From Intestinibacter bartlettii (GTDB lineage: Bacteria; Bacillota; Clostridia; Peptostreptococcales; Peptostreptococcaceae), in contig NZ_JAHLOQ010000002.1 of assembly GCF_018917435.1 (NCBI RefSeq), positions 62,001-126,000 of the forward strand: DNA of 64,000 nucleotides. The letters run 5' to 3'. Below, in pieces: positions 25,005 through 33,075 of the stretch. Both the position numbers and the translations under genes were made by a program. Below the pieces are notes generated by a model. The model did not search any database. It was not told where the DNA came from and was given only the letters and a program-made list of their open reading frames with translations. Each line of letters starts with the position of its first letter. Within the stretch, counting starts at the first letter, position 1.

Positions 25005-26241
25005 TATTCTTCACCTCAACCATAGGTATTTTTATACTTGTTATAAGACCCGTTGCTTTAAAATTAGCGCTGTACATTTGTAGACCATATTCTTTTCCAT
25101 ATAAGTCTACAAGTCTTTGATTTATATTGTAAAGTCCTGTACTTTGACCTTTGTTCTTATAATCATATCCCTCTAGAATTCTTCTTATCTTTTCTGTAGA
25201 AATTCCTTCTCCATTATCCATTATTTCTAACACAAAATCGTTTCCACTTTCATATCCCTTTATATTAATTTCTGCAGTATCAACACTTCTCTCAACTACA
25301 TACTTCACAAAGTTTTCTAAGATAGGTTGTAATATCATAAAAGGACACTTAAGATCATAATATTTTTTATCTATATCTATACTATAGTTTATTTTATCCC
25401 CAAATCTAGCCTTTTGGATATTCATATAGCTTTTAATATAATTTATTTCATCATATACATAAGTAGTTTTTGTATCTTCATTTCTTAAACTATATTTTAT
25501 TAAGTCTGAAAAGCTATGTATGATATCTTGTGTTTTTGGAGCATCTTCTAAGTATGCTAGATTTTGTATAGTATTTAATGCATTAAACATAAAATGTGGA
25601 TTTACTTGGTATTGCAATGCTTTTAATTCTGATTCTTTTAATACTTTTTCTAAATTTCTTCTTTTACTTTCTTCTTCTGTTAATTTCATTTGTGTATCTA
25701 GTAGTTCTTTTTTTACCATGTTTACAAATTTATGTTCTACCATATATGTAGAAATTTTATAGATTAGATATGCAGCAGATTCTACATCTTCAAATTTTTT
25801 TTGCCCTATCGAGTTATAACATTTTGTTAATTTTTCACCACTCCATTTAGATAATTTTCCAAATGCTCCTGTTTTTTCATCGCATTCATCTTCATCAATT
25901 AATTTAGCTTGTCCCCCTAATATTGCTCCAACATAGTTATTATCTATTACAATTGGGACAGAAAAATCATATAGTCCTGCATGGCATTTGTATATGTGTG
26001 GTTCTCTATTGATTAACGATTGTATTCCCCCATATGCATCACATTTATAGCATTTTTCTCTCCATTTTGGATTTTTTCTAAGTTCTGTACAAAAATCCGT
26101 AAAATTGCTAGGATTAGTTACTGGCTTGCCTTCATAATCTACTGTTACAGCTGCTACACCTGTCGATTTTGCAAATATATCCTGTACTTCCTGGAGCACA
26201 TTTATATCTATTAGCTCTTCTAATTTCATATCTGTAACCAT
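24997..26241 (-). CDS. PocR-domain sensor histidine kinase, probable propanediol sensor
   Basis: A 414-residue kinase with no membrane segment. Residues ~8-170 form a PocR domain; the cysteines (Cys51, Cys64, Cys67 and Cys86, in FCTELRKN, EKCYKCDA and YKCHAGL) and SVPIVIDNNYVGAILGGQ are typical of that family. In Salmonella the PocR domain lies in an AraC-type activator of the pdu and cob genes that responds to propanediol. A coiled linker leads to a YesM/LytS-type kinase core: His216 in YQVNPHFMFNAL, and an ATPase region with LEIMDNGEGI and STGLYNINQRLV. It pairs with the overlapping AraC-type response regulator. Ligand and target are inferred from neighbours. The start chosen has GGGGGA ten bases upstream. 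Confidence 0.9.
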   Translation of the reverse strand: MVTDMKLEELIDINVLQEVQDIFAKSTGVAAVTVDYEGKPVTNPSNFTDFCTELRKNPKWREKCYKCDAYGGIQSLINREPHIYKCHAGLYDFSVPIVIDNNYVGAILGGQAKLIDEDECDEKTGAFGKLSKWSGEKLTKCYNSIGQKKFEDVESAAYLIYKISTYMVEHKFVNMVKKELLDTQMKLTEEESKRRNLEKVLKESELKALQYQVNPHFMFNALNTIQNLAYLEDAPKTQDIIHSFSDLIKYSLRNEDTKTTYVYDEINYIKSYMNIQKARFGDKINYSIDIDKKYYDLKCPFMILQPILENFVKYVVERSVDTAEINIKGYESGNDFVLEIMDNGEGISTEKIRRILEGYDYKNKGQSTGLYNINQRLVDLYGKEYGLQMYSANFKATGLITSIKIPMVEVKNNV

Positions 26242-26558
26242 ATAAATAAAATCCCCCTTATTTAATGACCCTTAATAGTGATATTTGGTCTACCCATCAA
26301 TAGGACTAAAAACAACTTAAAAAAAAAAATTAAAAAATTCTATCAAAGCTCATACTTTTCCATTTTTTGTATATATGTTAAATTTTATCATAACTAAGAT
26401 GAAAAGTGTAATTTTTTACTCACTTGTTGCAAAATATTTGCTTATTATAATTTTATCATCCTTGTATGATATTATATTTATAACTTTAATTTTTTTATAA
26501 TAAATGATATTAAGAAATATTTATGTATGCAGTTTTACATATAAAGGGGGTATATCTA
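26242..26558. other. Divergent control region of the sensor gene and the plus-strand membrane protein
   Basis: 317 bases, very AT-rich. It holds ribosome sites at both ends (GGGGGA before the sensor, AAAGGGGG before the plus-strand gene). No clear promoter, hairpin or copy of the shared pdu motif was found. Confidence 0.4.
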
Positions 26559-27296
26559 TTGAGCGAATTATTCATTGTTATATTTGCATCATTGGGAATT
26601 GGGATTTTCCATGTTGGGCAATACTTCTTATTCGATTCCAGTTTATCGACTTACTTTAGAATATTATTCGGTCTAGTTGTATTATTTTTCATATTAAGAT
26701 TTTTATATTACAAAATAAGATTTAAAGCTTCATTATCTAATTTAGATATAGATATATATGATTATAAATTTTATAAGACTTGTAATAGTTTATTCAACAA
26801 ACTTTCTTATATAATAAGTAGTTTTCTATATAATACTATTTCTGAATATAAATTTACAGTAAAAGATTTCAGTATTACAAAAAATTACTCTACTAGAACT
26901 ACTAATGATACTGAATACTATCTAAAACTAAGATTACGCTGGTATGCATATGTAAGATATACTTTTACTAAAACTAAAATTGCCCTAAAAAAGGCAGATA
27001 ACTTTTCCTATGAACATCAAAACATAATGATTTTAAAAACATTAACTCCAGAAGATAAGGAAATGTATACGAAATATGCAGAAAAAGTTAGTGAATTAGT
27101 CGATGTAAAAATGAATATTTTAAAACTTAGAAAACTAGAAAACAATAATACTATCAACTACATATACAGATATAATATTGCAAAAATACACAACAATAAT
27201 ATTAAACTAAAAAAAGATTCTGATTTCATAACTTTTTTAGATAAAAAATCAGAAATATATGCTAATGACATAAGAACATTCAAAAGATCCAAATAA
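26559..27296 (+). CDS. Uncharacterised membrane protein inside the pdu locus
   Basis: I do not recognise this 245-residue protein. From the TTG at 26559 it starts with a strongly hydrophobic helix (SELFIVIFASLGIGIFHVGQ), then a second membrane helix near residues 33-50 (ILFGLVVLFFILRFLYYK). The rest is a Lys/Asn/Tyr-rich, mostly helical cytoplasmic region with several charged segments. The TTG start is chosen because AAAGGGGG lies eight bases before it; an ATG 12 codons earlier has no ribosome site. It is the only plus-strand gene between 7.8 and 40.9 kb and splits the pdu locus between the regulators and pduV. A terminator follows. Any link to propanediol use is unproven. Confidence 0.65.
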   Translation: MSELFIVIFASLGIGIFHVGQYFLFDSSLSTYFRILFGLVVLFFILRFLYYKIRFKASLSNLDIDIYDYKFYKTCNSLFNKLSYIISSFLYNTISEYKFTVKDFSITKNYSTRTTNDTEYYLKLRLRWYAYVRYTFTKTKIALKKADNFSYEHQNIMILKTLTPEDKEMYTKYAEKVSELVDVKMNILKLRKLENNNTINYIYRYNIAKIHNNNIKLKKDSDFITFLDKKSEIYANDIRTFKRSK

Positions 27297-27303
27297 AATT
27301 AAT

Positions 27304-27356
27304 AAGGTTACCCCATTTACAATATTCTACAATTGATTTGGGATAACCTTTTTTAT
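27304..27356. terminator. Bidirectional terminator between the membrane protein and pduV
   Basis: AAGGTTACCCC (27304-27314) pairs with GGGATAACCTT (27340-27350), one mismatch, followed by TTTT on the plus strand. It ends both convergent transcripts. Confidence 0.75.
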
Positions 27357-27362
27357 TATATT

Positions 27363-27794
27363 CTATTTTGATTCTAAGTATTTAAATAGCTCATCTATTC
27401 CAACATTGTCAATTGTATCTACTTTAAATATCTTATTTACACCTATCATACCTAGCATTTCAGATGCATAATCAATTTGTGTTTCTGTTGCTAAATTTAT
27501 TTTTGTAATTATACCTATTACCTCTTTTGGGAACCTACTTGCAAATCCTGGTGCTATGTAATTTCTCTCTTGTGTTGCATCATAAACTACGCCTATAGTC
27601 TTTGCATCACTTGCGGCTACTATAAGTGCATTATAAAATCCCCTATTTTCGATATACTCTCCAGGTGTATCTATAGCATCTGTATAAAGGTCTATTGATT
27701 GAGTTTTTCTATATTTCAATTCTAACTGGTCTAGTTTTTGACATAATGTCGTCTTTCCACAACCTGTTTTCCCCATAAAAATTATCTTCTTCAT
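27363..27794 (-). CDS. pduV: PduV/EutP-family small GTPase of the microcompartment
   Basis: A 143-residue P-loop protein of the EutP/PduV family. The Walker A motif GKTGCGKTTL is at residues 8-17, and TDAIDTPGEYIENRGFYNAL contains the switch/Walker B Asp. ITKINLA is the guanine-specificity region (family variant of NKxD). PduV in Salmonella localises to the microcompartment and may affect its movement; EutP has been reported to act as an acetate kinase. It starts two bases after the pduU stop, so the two are tightly coupled, matching the pduU-pduV pair of enterobacteria. Confidence 0.9.
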   Translation of the reverse strand: MKKIIFMGKTGCGKTTLCQKLDQLELKYRKTQSIDLYTDAIDTPGEYIENRGFYNALIVAASDAKTIGVVYDATQERNYIAPGFASRFPKEVIGIITKINLATETQIDYASEMLGMIGVNKIFKVDTIDNVGIDELFKYLESK

Positions 27795-27796
27795 AA

Positions 27797-28147
27797 TTAA
27801 GTCCTCGTAATTCTAGTAGATGAAAATCCTAACATATCACCTAAAACATTTAATATATTTTTTATCGCAGACTCTACTGCACTTACATCTCCACATATTA
27901 CTAGTGAACCACTAAATCTATCTATAAATCCTAGTGATATATCAGATGCTTTTGTTGCAACATCTGCTGCAATTATTGCTGCTTCACTTGGAGTTATAGT
28001 TAAAATACCTAGTGACTCTCTTTTATCTACTACTAGTCCCAGTTTTTTATAAATATCCTCAACTGGATTTGCAATAATATGTGCAAGTGTTACCTGTTTA
28101 CCAGGAACATATTCCTGGATTATCCTTTGTTTGTTTTCCCCTTCCAT
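27797..28147 (-). CDS. pduU: PduU/EutS-family circularly permuted shell protein
   Basis: A 116-residue permuted BMC-domain protein. The N-terminal strand [18 protein letters not shown] forms the extra beta-barrel over the pore, and the body [20 protein letters not shown] and [18 protein letters not shown] is the standard shell fold. PduU of Salmonella has the same length (116) and binds PduV through the barrel. The gene order pduQ-pduU-pduV here supports Pdu rather than Eut naming, though the proteins are close relatives. It follows pduQ by 33 bases. Confidence 0.93.
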   Translation of the reverse strand: MEGENKQRIIQEYVPGKQVTLAHIIANPVEDIYKKLGLVVDKRESLGILTITPSEAAIIAADVATKASDISLGFIDRFSGSLVICGDVSAVESAIKNILNVLGDMLGFSSTRITRT

Positions 28148-28180
28148 TACTCCCCTTCCTTTCTGTTTAACTTCTAGTCT

Positions 28181-29311
28181 TTATATTATTTTCTCTAGAA
28201 TTTTTATTATATCTTCTTTAGTCGGTTTAACTGGATTTGTTTTTGTACAATTGTCGTTTAAAGCAAGTTCTGCTATTTCATCTTTCATAGCTTCTACTTC
28301 TTTTGGGTCTATACCACACTCTGTCAGTGTAAGAGGCATATTTAATTGTTTTTGTAATTTAATAATAGCATCTTTTAAGCTATCAACTGCTACTTTTTCA
28401 TTAAAAATATTTAATTTTAAGAAAGATGATATCTCTGCATATTTTTTAGCTGCCTCAGAAAATTCAGTAGTCTTGTATCCATCTATTTGTGAATTATAAT
28501 CTATAACATGTACTAGTAATAATGAATTTGCCCTACCATGTGATATATGGAATTTTGCTCCGATTGCATGTGCAATTGAGTGATTTATCCCTAGTGAAAC
28601 CTTGTCAAATGCTATCCCAGCTAGACAAGATGCATTGTGCATTTTTTCTCTAGCTTTTATATCATTTCCATCGGCATAGGCTTTAGGTAAATACTCACAA
28701 ACTAATTTGATAGCCCTTTCTGCTAATGCATCTGAACAGTCATGAGATTGTGTTGATACATAGGCTTCTATTGCATGAGTAAGTACATCCATCCCTGTGT
28801 CAGCTGTTACATTAGGTGGAACACTTTTTACAAGCTCTGGGTCTAGTATTGCAACATCTGGCAATAATTCATCAGATGCTATAGGATATTTTGCACCTTT
28901 TTGTTTATCAGTTATTACAGAGAATGAAGTTGCCTCTGAACCTGTTCCACTTGTTGTTGGAATTGCTATTAATTGAACATGTCCTAGATTCAATATTTTC
29001 TTAGAAAAATAAACTATAGCCTTTGAACTGTCTATTGCTGAACCTCCACCTAATGCAACAACTGCATCTGGCATAAATTCTTTGAATACTTTTATCCCTG
29101 ATGTTACTACTTCTATCGGTGGGTCTGGAACTATATCACTAAAAACTGTGTATTCAGATTTTTGTAGATATTTAATAGGTTCATTCACTAAACCAGATTT
29201 GACCATAAATGGATCTGTTATTAATAATACTCTTTTACCTTCTAGTTTTTCTAATGATGCAAGTGCACCTTGACCAAAATTAATCTTTGTATTTATTTGA
29301 AAAGTTTTCAA
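28181..29311 (-). CDS. pduQ: PduQ: iron-dependent propanol dehydrogenase
   Basis: A 376-residue group III (iron-containing) alcohol dehydrogenase that reduces propionaldehyde to 1-propanol and recycles NAD+ for PduP within the shell. The N-terminus MKTFQINTKINFGQGAL matches PduQ/EutG. Cofactor motifs are DAVVALGGGSAIDSSKAI near 85 and IPTTSGTGSEATSFSVI near 125. Iron ligands lie in the AIEAYVSTQSHD region and in NHSIAHAIGAKFHISHGRAN. The TTG at 29311 is preferred over another TTG nine bases earlier, because GGGGG sits nine bases upstream of it and the N-terminus then fits homologues. It heads a separate pduQUV unit with its own promoter. Confidence 0.92.
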   Translation of the reverse strand: MKTFQINTKINFGQGALASLEKLEGKRVLLITDPFMVKSGLVNEPIKYLQKSEYTVFSDIVPDPPIEVVTSGIKVFKEFMPDAVVALGGGSAIDSSKAIVYFSKKILNLGHVQLIAIPTTSGTGSEATSFSVITDKQKGAKYPIASDELLPDVAILDPELVKSVPPNVTADTGMDVLTHAIEAYVSTQSHDCSDALAERAIKLVCEYLPKAYADGNDIKAREKMHNASCLAGIAFDKVSLGINHSIAHAIGAKFHISHGRANSLLLVHVIDYNSQIDGYKTTEFSEAAKKYAEISSFLKLNIFNEKVAVDSLKDAIIKLQKQLNMPLTLTECGIDPKEVEAMKDEIAELALNDNCTKTNPVKPTKEDIIKILEKII

Positions 29312-29397
29312 TATACACAACCCCCTTTGTTTTTTTATCTTTTGTTGTTATTAAAATTTAGATAAATATTTACCTTAAAATTATTTATAAATACATA

Positions 29398-29433
29398 AAG
29401 GCTCTATAGCTTTTATCTAAACTATAGAGCCTT
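29398..29433 (-). promoter_or_regulatory. Perfect 12-bp hairpin in the pduQUV leader
   Basis: AAGGCTCTATAG (29398-29409) pairs fully with CTATAGAGCCTT (29422-29433), 12-base loop. It starts about 18 bases downstream of the -10 box at 29451-29456, so it should lie at the 5' end of the pduQUV mRNA. It could also end the upstream AEC transcript, but the following U-tract is broken. Confidence 0.5.
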
Positions 29434-29450
29434 CAAATCTTCTTTTTTTA

Positions 29451-29479
29451 AATATACGATTTTATTTTTATCAAGTCAA
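29451..29479 (-). promoter_or_regulatory. Sigma-A type promoter of pduQUV
   Basis: Minus-strand TTGACT (29474-29479), 17-base spacer, TATATT (29451-29456). The shared pdu motif lies 25 bases upstream of the -35, a usual place for an activator. Confidence 0.65.
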
Positions 29480-29504
29480 GTGACTGACTGATTTCTCATA
29501 AAAT

Positions 29505-29519
29505 AGTGTATCTCATTTG
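29505..29519. promoter_or_regulatory. Shared pdu upstream motif, copy 2 (before pduQ)
   Basis: AGTGTATCTCATTTG, matching copy 1 at 23636-23650 in 14 of 15 positions, in the same orientation to transcription. ATGAGA occurs again 17 bases on toward the promoter, giving a direct-repeat layout typical of AraC-type binding sites. Confidence 0.5.
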
Positions 29520-29611
29520 CAAAATATTATATTTTTTTAGATTATACAAAATTTTATAATAGTATAATTTTATATGCTTTTTAAAAATTTACACCTATAA
29601 TAAAATTTCAT

Positions 29612-30547
29612 CTAAAGTTTTAATAACATCTCATAAGCCATAACCATAAGTGGCATTGTTGCTATACAAATTAATACTGTAAATACGTTTATAGCATTGG
29701 CATAATCAGCATCATTATCATAAACTTGGGCCATTTGGGTTACTGTAGATGCAGATGGTGTCATTGTTGCCAAAAAGCTTATAAGTAATATAGTATATCC
29801 GTTATCAACAAAACTCGTTGCATTTGTTAATTTGAAAAACACTAATACAACAGCTGGATAAATTATCATCCTCATAAGTGCAACTAAGTAAATTCTTTTA
29901 TTTGTAAATATTGTTCTAAGTCTTACACCTGCCATCAACATCCCCGAAACTATCATACTAAGTGGTGCAATTAATTTTGAAACTGCTGCCACAGTATCTT
30001 TAGCTATGCCAGGTAATTTTATTCCAGTTATAAATAAAACAAATCCTATTAAAATAGCTATTGTATTTACATTTACGATTATCTTTCTTAAATCTGCTCC
30101 TTTTTCTTCACTTATCATCATTTTACAATGTGTCCATAAAAACACAAGCTGTACTGACATAAATCCACAGCAATATAATACCCATTCATCTCCTAAAATT
30201 CCTGCTACTATTGGTATAATTAAATTTCCTGCATTGCTATATATAATAGATGCTTTTTCAATAGAATTAAATTTAAAAATTGTACCTAATATTTTTGTTA
30301 AAGCAAAGAATATTATATGTATGAAAATTGCTGCTACAACTGCTAAAATCAATCCATTTCTTGTTTCTGTTGTGTAATCTACTTGAAATGAATTTATTAT
30401 TGTGCATGGTATTACTAAATAAAGCACGATTACAGATATTGTTTTGCTGTCTTGTGATTTTAACAATCCTGATTTTACTAAGATATATCCCATAAGTATC
30501 ATCAAGAATAATTGTCCTATTTGCCCCATTAACAATAAACTAATCAA
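29612..30547 (-). CDS. AEC (auxin efflux carrier)-family permease
   Basis: A 311-residue membrane protein with about ten helices in two inverted five-helix halves, typical of the AEC branch of the bile/arsenite/riboflavin transporter superfamily. Features are GYILVKSGLLKSQDSKTIS near the N-terminus, YSNAGNLIIPIVAGILGDEW (glycine-asparagine loop) near residue 105, and ATMTPSASTVTQMAQVYDND near 265. Bacterial members carry malate, malonate, citrate and other weak acids; the substrate here is unknown. TTG at 30547 is the start, with GGAGG nine bases upstream. It precedes pduQ on the same strand, 300 bases away and separated by a promoter, so a link to propionate export is only a thought. Confidence 0.85.
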   Translation of the reverse strand: MISLLLMGQIGQLFLMILMGYILVKSGLLKSQDSKTISVIVLYLVIPCTIINSFQVDYTTETRNGLILAVVAAIFIHIIFFALTKILGTIFKFNSIEKASIIYSNAGNLIIPIVAGILGDEWVLYCCGFMSVQLVFLWTHCKMMISEEKGADLRKIIVNVNTIAILIGFVLFITGIKLPGIAKDTVAAVSKLIAPLSMIVSGMLMAGVRLRTIFTNKRIYLVALMRMIIYPAVVLVFFKLTNATSFVDNGYTILLISFLATMTPSASTVTQMAQVYDNDADYANAINVFTVLICIATMPLMVMAYEMLLKL

Positions 30548-30636
30548 ATCTCAATTCCTCCCTATATTATTTTCAAAAACAAGTTTATGATAACATATTT
30601 TTATCCAAAATAATACAAGTATAGAATTGTTTTAGG

Positions 30637-30807
30637 TTATCCACAGTTTGTTAGAATACCTGATGCTACTAAAAACCAAAATAAAACTATTAATACTGAT
30701 AATACACCACATATTAAACTTAATAATTTTGATTTTATTAAAAATCCTATAATAACTCCTATGATAAGAATCAAAGCTATTAAAAAAATTATTCCTGTAA
30801 AACTCAT
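30637..30807 (-). CDS. Small two-helix membrane protein (56 residues)
   Basis: The frame opens MSFTGIIFLIALILIIGVII, then a short basic loop (KSKLL), a second hydrophobic helix (CGVLSVLIVLFWFLVASG) and the end ILTNCG. It is not similar to a family I know. It is supported by ATGA overlap with the preceding gene stop (30804-30806) and by AGGGAG eight bases before the ATG, a pattern of translational coupling. It is thus the second gene of an operon with the 132-residue anchored protein. Confidence 0.65.
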   Translation of the reverse strand: MSFTGIIFLIALILIIGVIIGFLIKSKLLSLICGVLSVLIVLFWFLVASGILTNCG

Positions 30808-31202
30808 CTCCATGTCTCCCTTATCTTAAATGTATATTCATTATTTTTATCTTTTTCAATTGATACTTCATATTTTTTATCTTTATTTAAATCTATAGTC
30901 ATTTCTTGGCTCAAAAACTTTTTATCGTCTTTGTCTGTAATCAACATTTTAAATTTTGATTCATCTATCTCTAAATATATTTCGTCCTTATTTTTTATCA
31001 TGCTGTTATCTGCATTAATTACACCACCAGATTGTTTTTGTGTCTCATAACCTATACTTTTTATGTCTCCTCCCGTATTATTGATGGCGATTATATTGTA
31101 TGATTGTTCAGTTCCAACTGGTCTCCCAAAATACCAAAGTGAAATACAGCCCATTACAATTACAACTAAAGCCGCTATTATTAAAGATTTATTTTTAAAC
31201 AT
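30804..31202 (-). CDS. Membrane-anchored or secreted protein of unknown function
   Basis: A 132-residue protein with a single N-terminal hydrophobic helix (IIAALVVIVMGCISLWYFG). The cysteine in VMGCIS is not in a good lipobox, so an uncleaved anchor is more likely. The exported part is small and beta-rich: NIIAINNTGGDIKSIGYETQ and EIYLEIDESKFKMLITDKD suggest a compact sandwich. No family was recognised. The ATG at 31202 has AGGAGGGG six bases upstream; an in-frame start seven codons earlier lies within the leader and is rejected. Transcription should come from the consensus promoter at 31278-31306, and the small two-helix protein follows with an overlap. Confidence 0.7.
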   Translation of the reverse strand: MFKNKSLIIAALVVIVMGCISLWYFGRPVGTEQSYNIIAINNTGGDIKSIGYETQKQSGGVINADNSMIKNKDEIYLEIDESKFKMLITDKDDKKFLSQEMTIDLNKDKKYEVSIEKDKNNEYTFKIRETWR

Positions 31203-31240
31203 ATATACCCCTCCTAAAAACAAAGTTTTTATATTCCTTT

Positions 31241-31267
31241 ATGATACTTAATAATCCCCTGTATCAT
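31241..31267. promoter_or_regulatory. Inverted repeat at the transcription start of the anchored-protein operon
   Basis: ATGATAC (31241-31247) and GTATCAT (31261-31267) are exact complements separated by 13 bases. The pair begins about ten bases beyond the -10 box, so a bound repressor would block the promoter. It may also fold as a 5' hairpin in the mRNA. Confidence 0.5.
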
Positions 31268-31277
31268 TATTAACTAA

Positions 31278-31306
31278 ATTATAGTCCCAGCTTTATTGTA
31301 TGTCAA
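31278..31306 (-). promoter_or_regulatory. Perfect consensus sigma-A promoter
   Basis: Minus-strand TTGACA (31301-31306), 17-base spacer and TATAAT (31278-31283). It drives the 132-residue protein and the small membrane protein. Confidence 0.8.
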
Positions 31307-31441
31307 TCTATTTTTATTGTTTTTCGATAAATTTATATTGAATATCACTAAGTACTCATTCTTTTAAAACTATTATTACCTTCTATAATAAAGAAATTGT
31401 ACTTATCTAAAAACCAGACAATCTATAATTTCCTTGCAATT

Positions 31442-31479
31442 AAAAAAAGAACTGTATAAACTTAAATGTTATACAGTTC
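31442..31479 (-). terminator. Terminator of asnA
   Basis: GAACTGTATAA (31449-31459) pairs with TTATACAGTTC (31469-31479). On the minus strand seven T residues follow. Confidence 0.85.
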
Positions 31480-31508
31480 CCTATTTATATCTTTAAATAT
31501 TGTCTATC

Positions 31509-32513
31509 TTATAATAATTCTATTCCTGCTTCACTACATTCTTCAATCATTTCTTGTGGCCAAATTCCAACTTGAACTTCACCTATATGAGCTTTGTTTA
31601 AGAAGAACATACATATTCTAGATTGACCAATTCCTCCACCTATTGTGTAAGGTAATTTTCCAGCTAATAATGCTTTATGATAGTCAAGTTCTTTTCTATC
31701 TTCGCATCCAGCTGCTTTTAATTGTCTTTCTAAGGCATCTTCATCTACTCTAATTCCCATAGATGAAAGTTCTATCGCTTGGTCTAAAACTGAGTTGTAG
31801 AATAATATATCTCCATTTAAATCCCAATCATCATAGTCTGGACTTCTTCCATCATGTTTTTTACCATTGCTTAATGTTTTTCCTATTTGCATTAAAAATA
31901 CTGCTTTCTTTTCTTTAACTATAGCATCTTCTCTTTCTTTTGGTGTTAAATCTGGATACATATCTAATAATTCTTGAGAAGTTATAAATGTGATTTCTTC
32001 TGGTAATTCACATCCTACTTCTGGATATAGTTCATGAACATGTTCTTCAGTTTCTTTAAATACTTCAAATAAATCTCTAACTACTTCTTTTAATGTATCC
32101 ATAGTTCTGTCTTCTTTTGCTATTACAAGTTCCCAGTCCCATTGGTCTACATATAATGAGTGTAAGTTGTCTAGTTCTTCGTCTTTTCTGATTGCATTCA
32201 TATCAGTATATAACCCTCTACCAACTGGAAAACCGTATTTTTTAAGCGCCATTCTCTTCCATTTTGCTAGTGAATGTACTATTTCTGCATCTTTGTGAAG
32301 ATATGGTACTTCAAAACTTACTGGTGTTTCTACACCGTTTAAGTTGTCGTTTGTACCTGTTTCAGGTAAAACGAATAATGGTGATGATACTCTTGTTAGT
32401 TTTAACATTTCGCCTAATCTATTTTCAAAGAAATCCTTTAAATCTTTAATTGCTTGTTGAGTTTCTATTACACCTAAGCTGTTTTTATATTCTTTTGGTA
32501 TTACTAAACACAT
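31509..32513 (-). CDS. asnA: AsnA: aspartate--ammonia ligase (asparagine synthetase A)
   Basis: A 334-residue class-II aminoacyl-tRNA-synthetase-fold enzyme that makes asparagine from aspartate, ammonia and ATP. The N-terminus YKNSLGVIETQQAIKDLKDF, the block RVSSPLFVLPETGTNDNLNG, the central DMNAIRKDEELDNLHSLYVD, and the final TIGGGIGQSRICMFFLNKAH (motif 3-like arginine) are characteristic. Length matches E. coli AsnA (330). It is controlled by an upstream T-box leader, as common for amino-acid genes in Firmicutes, so it should be switched on when uncharged tRNA-Asn builds up. It is a single-gene unit with a terminator after it. Confidence 0.97.
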   Translation of the reverse strand: MCLVIPKEYKNSLGVIETQQAIKDLKDFFENRLGEMLKLTRVSSPLFVLPETGTNDNLNGVETPVSFEVPYLHKDAEIVHSLAKWKRMALKKYGFPVGRGLYTDMNAIRKDEELDNLHSLYVDQWDWELVIAKEDRTMDTLKEVVRDLFEVFKETEEHVHELYPEVGCELPEEITFITSQELLDMYPDLTPKEREDAIVKEKKAVFLMQIGKTLSNGKKHDGRSPDYDDWDLNGDILFYNSVLDQAIELSSMGIRVDEDALERQLKAAGCEDRKELDYHKALLAGKLPYTIGGGIGQSRICMFFLNKAHIGEVQVGIWPQEMIEECSEAGIELL

Positions 32514-32616
32514 AATCTTATACTCCCTTTTCTCTTAATTTTAAATATATTCTAATTTGTAGTTTTCAAAATCATATTTCAGATGATAACATTGGACTAA
32601 TCCCCATTATCCCAAT

Positions 32617-32897
32617 AAAAAAAGCCCTTCATCCTATCTATAGGACGAAAGACTGTGCTTCCGCGGTACCACCTAAATTAACTAATGTTCACCTCAATTA
32701 ACGTACTATTATACGTCACCAATTGTAACGGTTTGGTTCCGACTAAGTCTACTCTCAATATGATTTCGGTTAGTAGCTCCGAGATGTTCTTCATTATAAA
32801 CTTTGTACTGGACTCACACCATAACCAGCTCGCTCTAACTCAGTATATATAACTACTCTTCTCTTCATTGCCTTTTGAATTATTTTCCAATTTTCAT
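32617..32897 (-). promoter_or_regulatory. T-box riboswitch (tRNA-Asn responsive) upstream of asnA
   Basis: The minus-strand leader contains the T-box core AGGTGGTACCGCGG (32661-32674). A terminator stem follows, CTTTCGTCCTA with TAGGATGAAGG, then GCTTTTTTT (about 32617-32652). The upstream part holds a long stem-I region with the motifs GAAGAGAAGAGTAG and GCTACT. AAC triplets occur in the 3' half of stem I, suitable as an Asn specifier, but I could not decide which one. Uncharged tRNA should stabilise the antiterminator and allow asnA reading. Confidence 0.93.
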
Positions 32898-32903
32898 AAT
32901 ATA

Positions 32904-32932
32904 AATTTACATCAATATATCTTTATTGTCAA
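32904..32932 (-). promoter_or_regulatory. Promoter of the asnA T-box transcript
   Basis: Minus-strand TTGACA (32927-32932), 17-base spacer and TAAATT (32904-32909). It sits just before the T-box leader. Confidence 0.6.
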
Positions 32933-33075
32933 TAAATATTTTTAATATTTTATCCATTATTTTAAATTTATATACAAATAATATTTATTATTTGTATTTT
33001 TATTTTATGAAAAATCTTACCCTTTGGTTACAAAAAATATAATTTTTAGTCATAATTTTTAATATCATTAACACA

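Noticed and set aside
27363-29311. Reading the region as an ethanolamine (eut) locus with eutG-eutS-eutP and EutV/EutW
   Set aside because: The dehydratase is PduCDE with PduGH, no EutB or EutC is present, and the response regulator has an AraC domain, not ANTAR. Pdu naming fits the whole.
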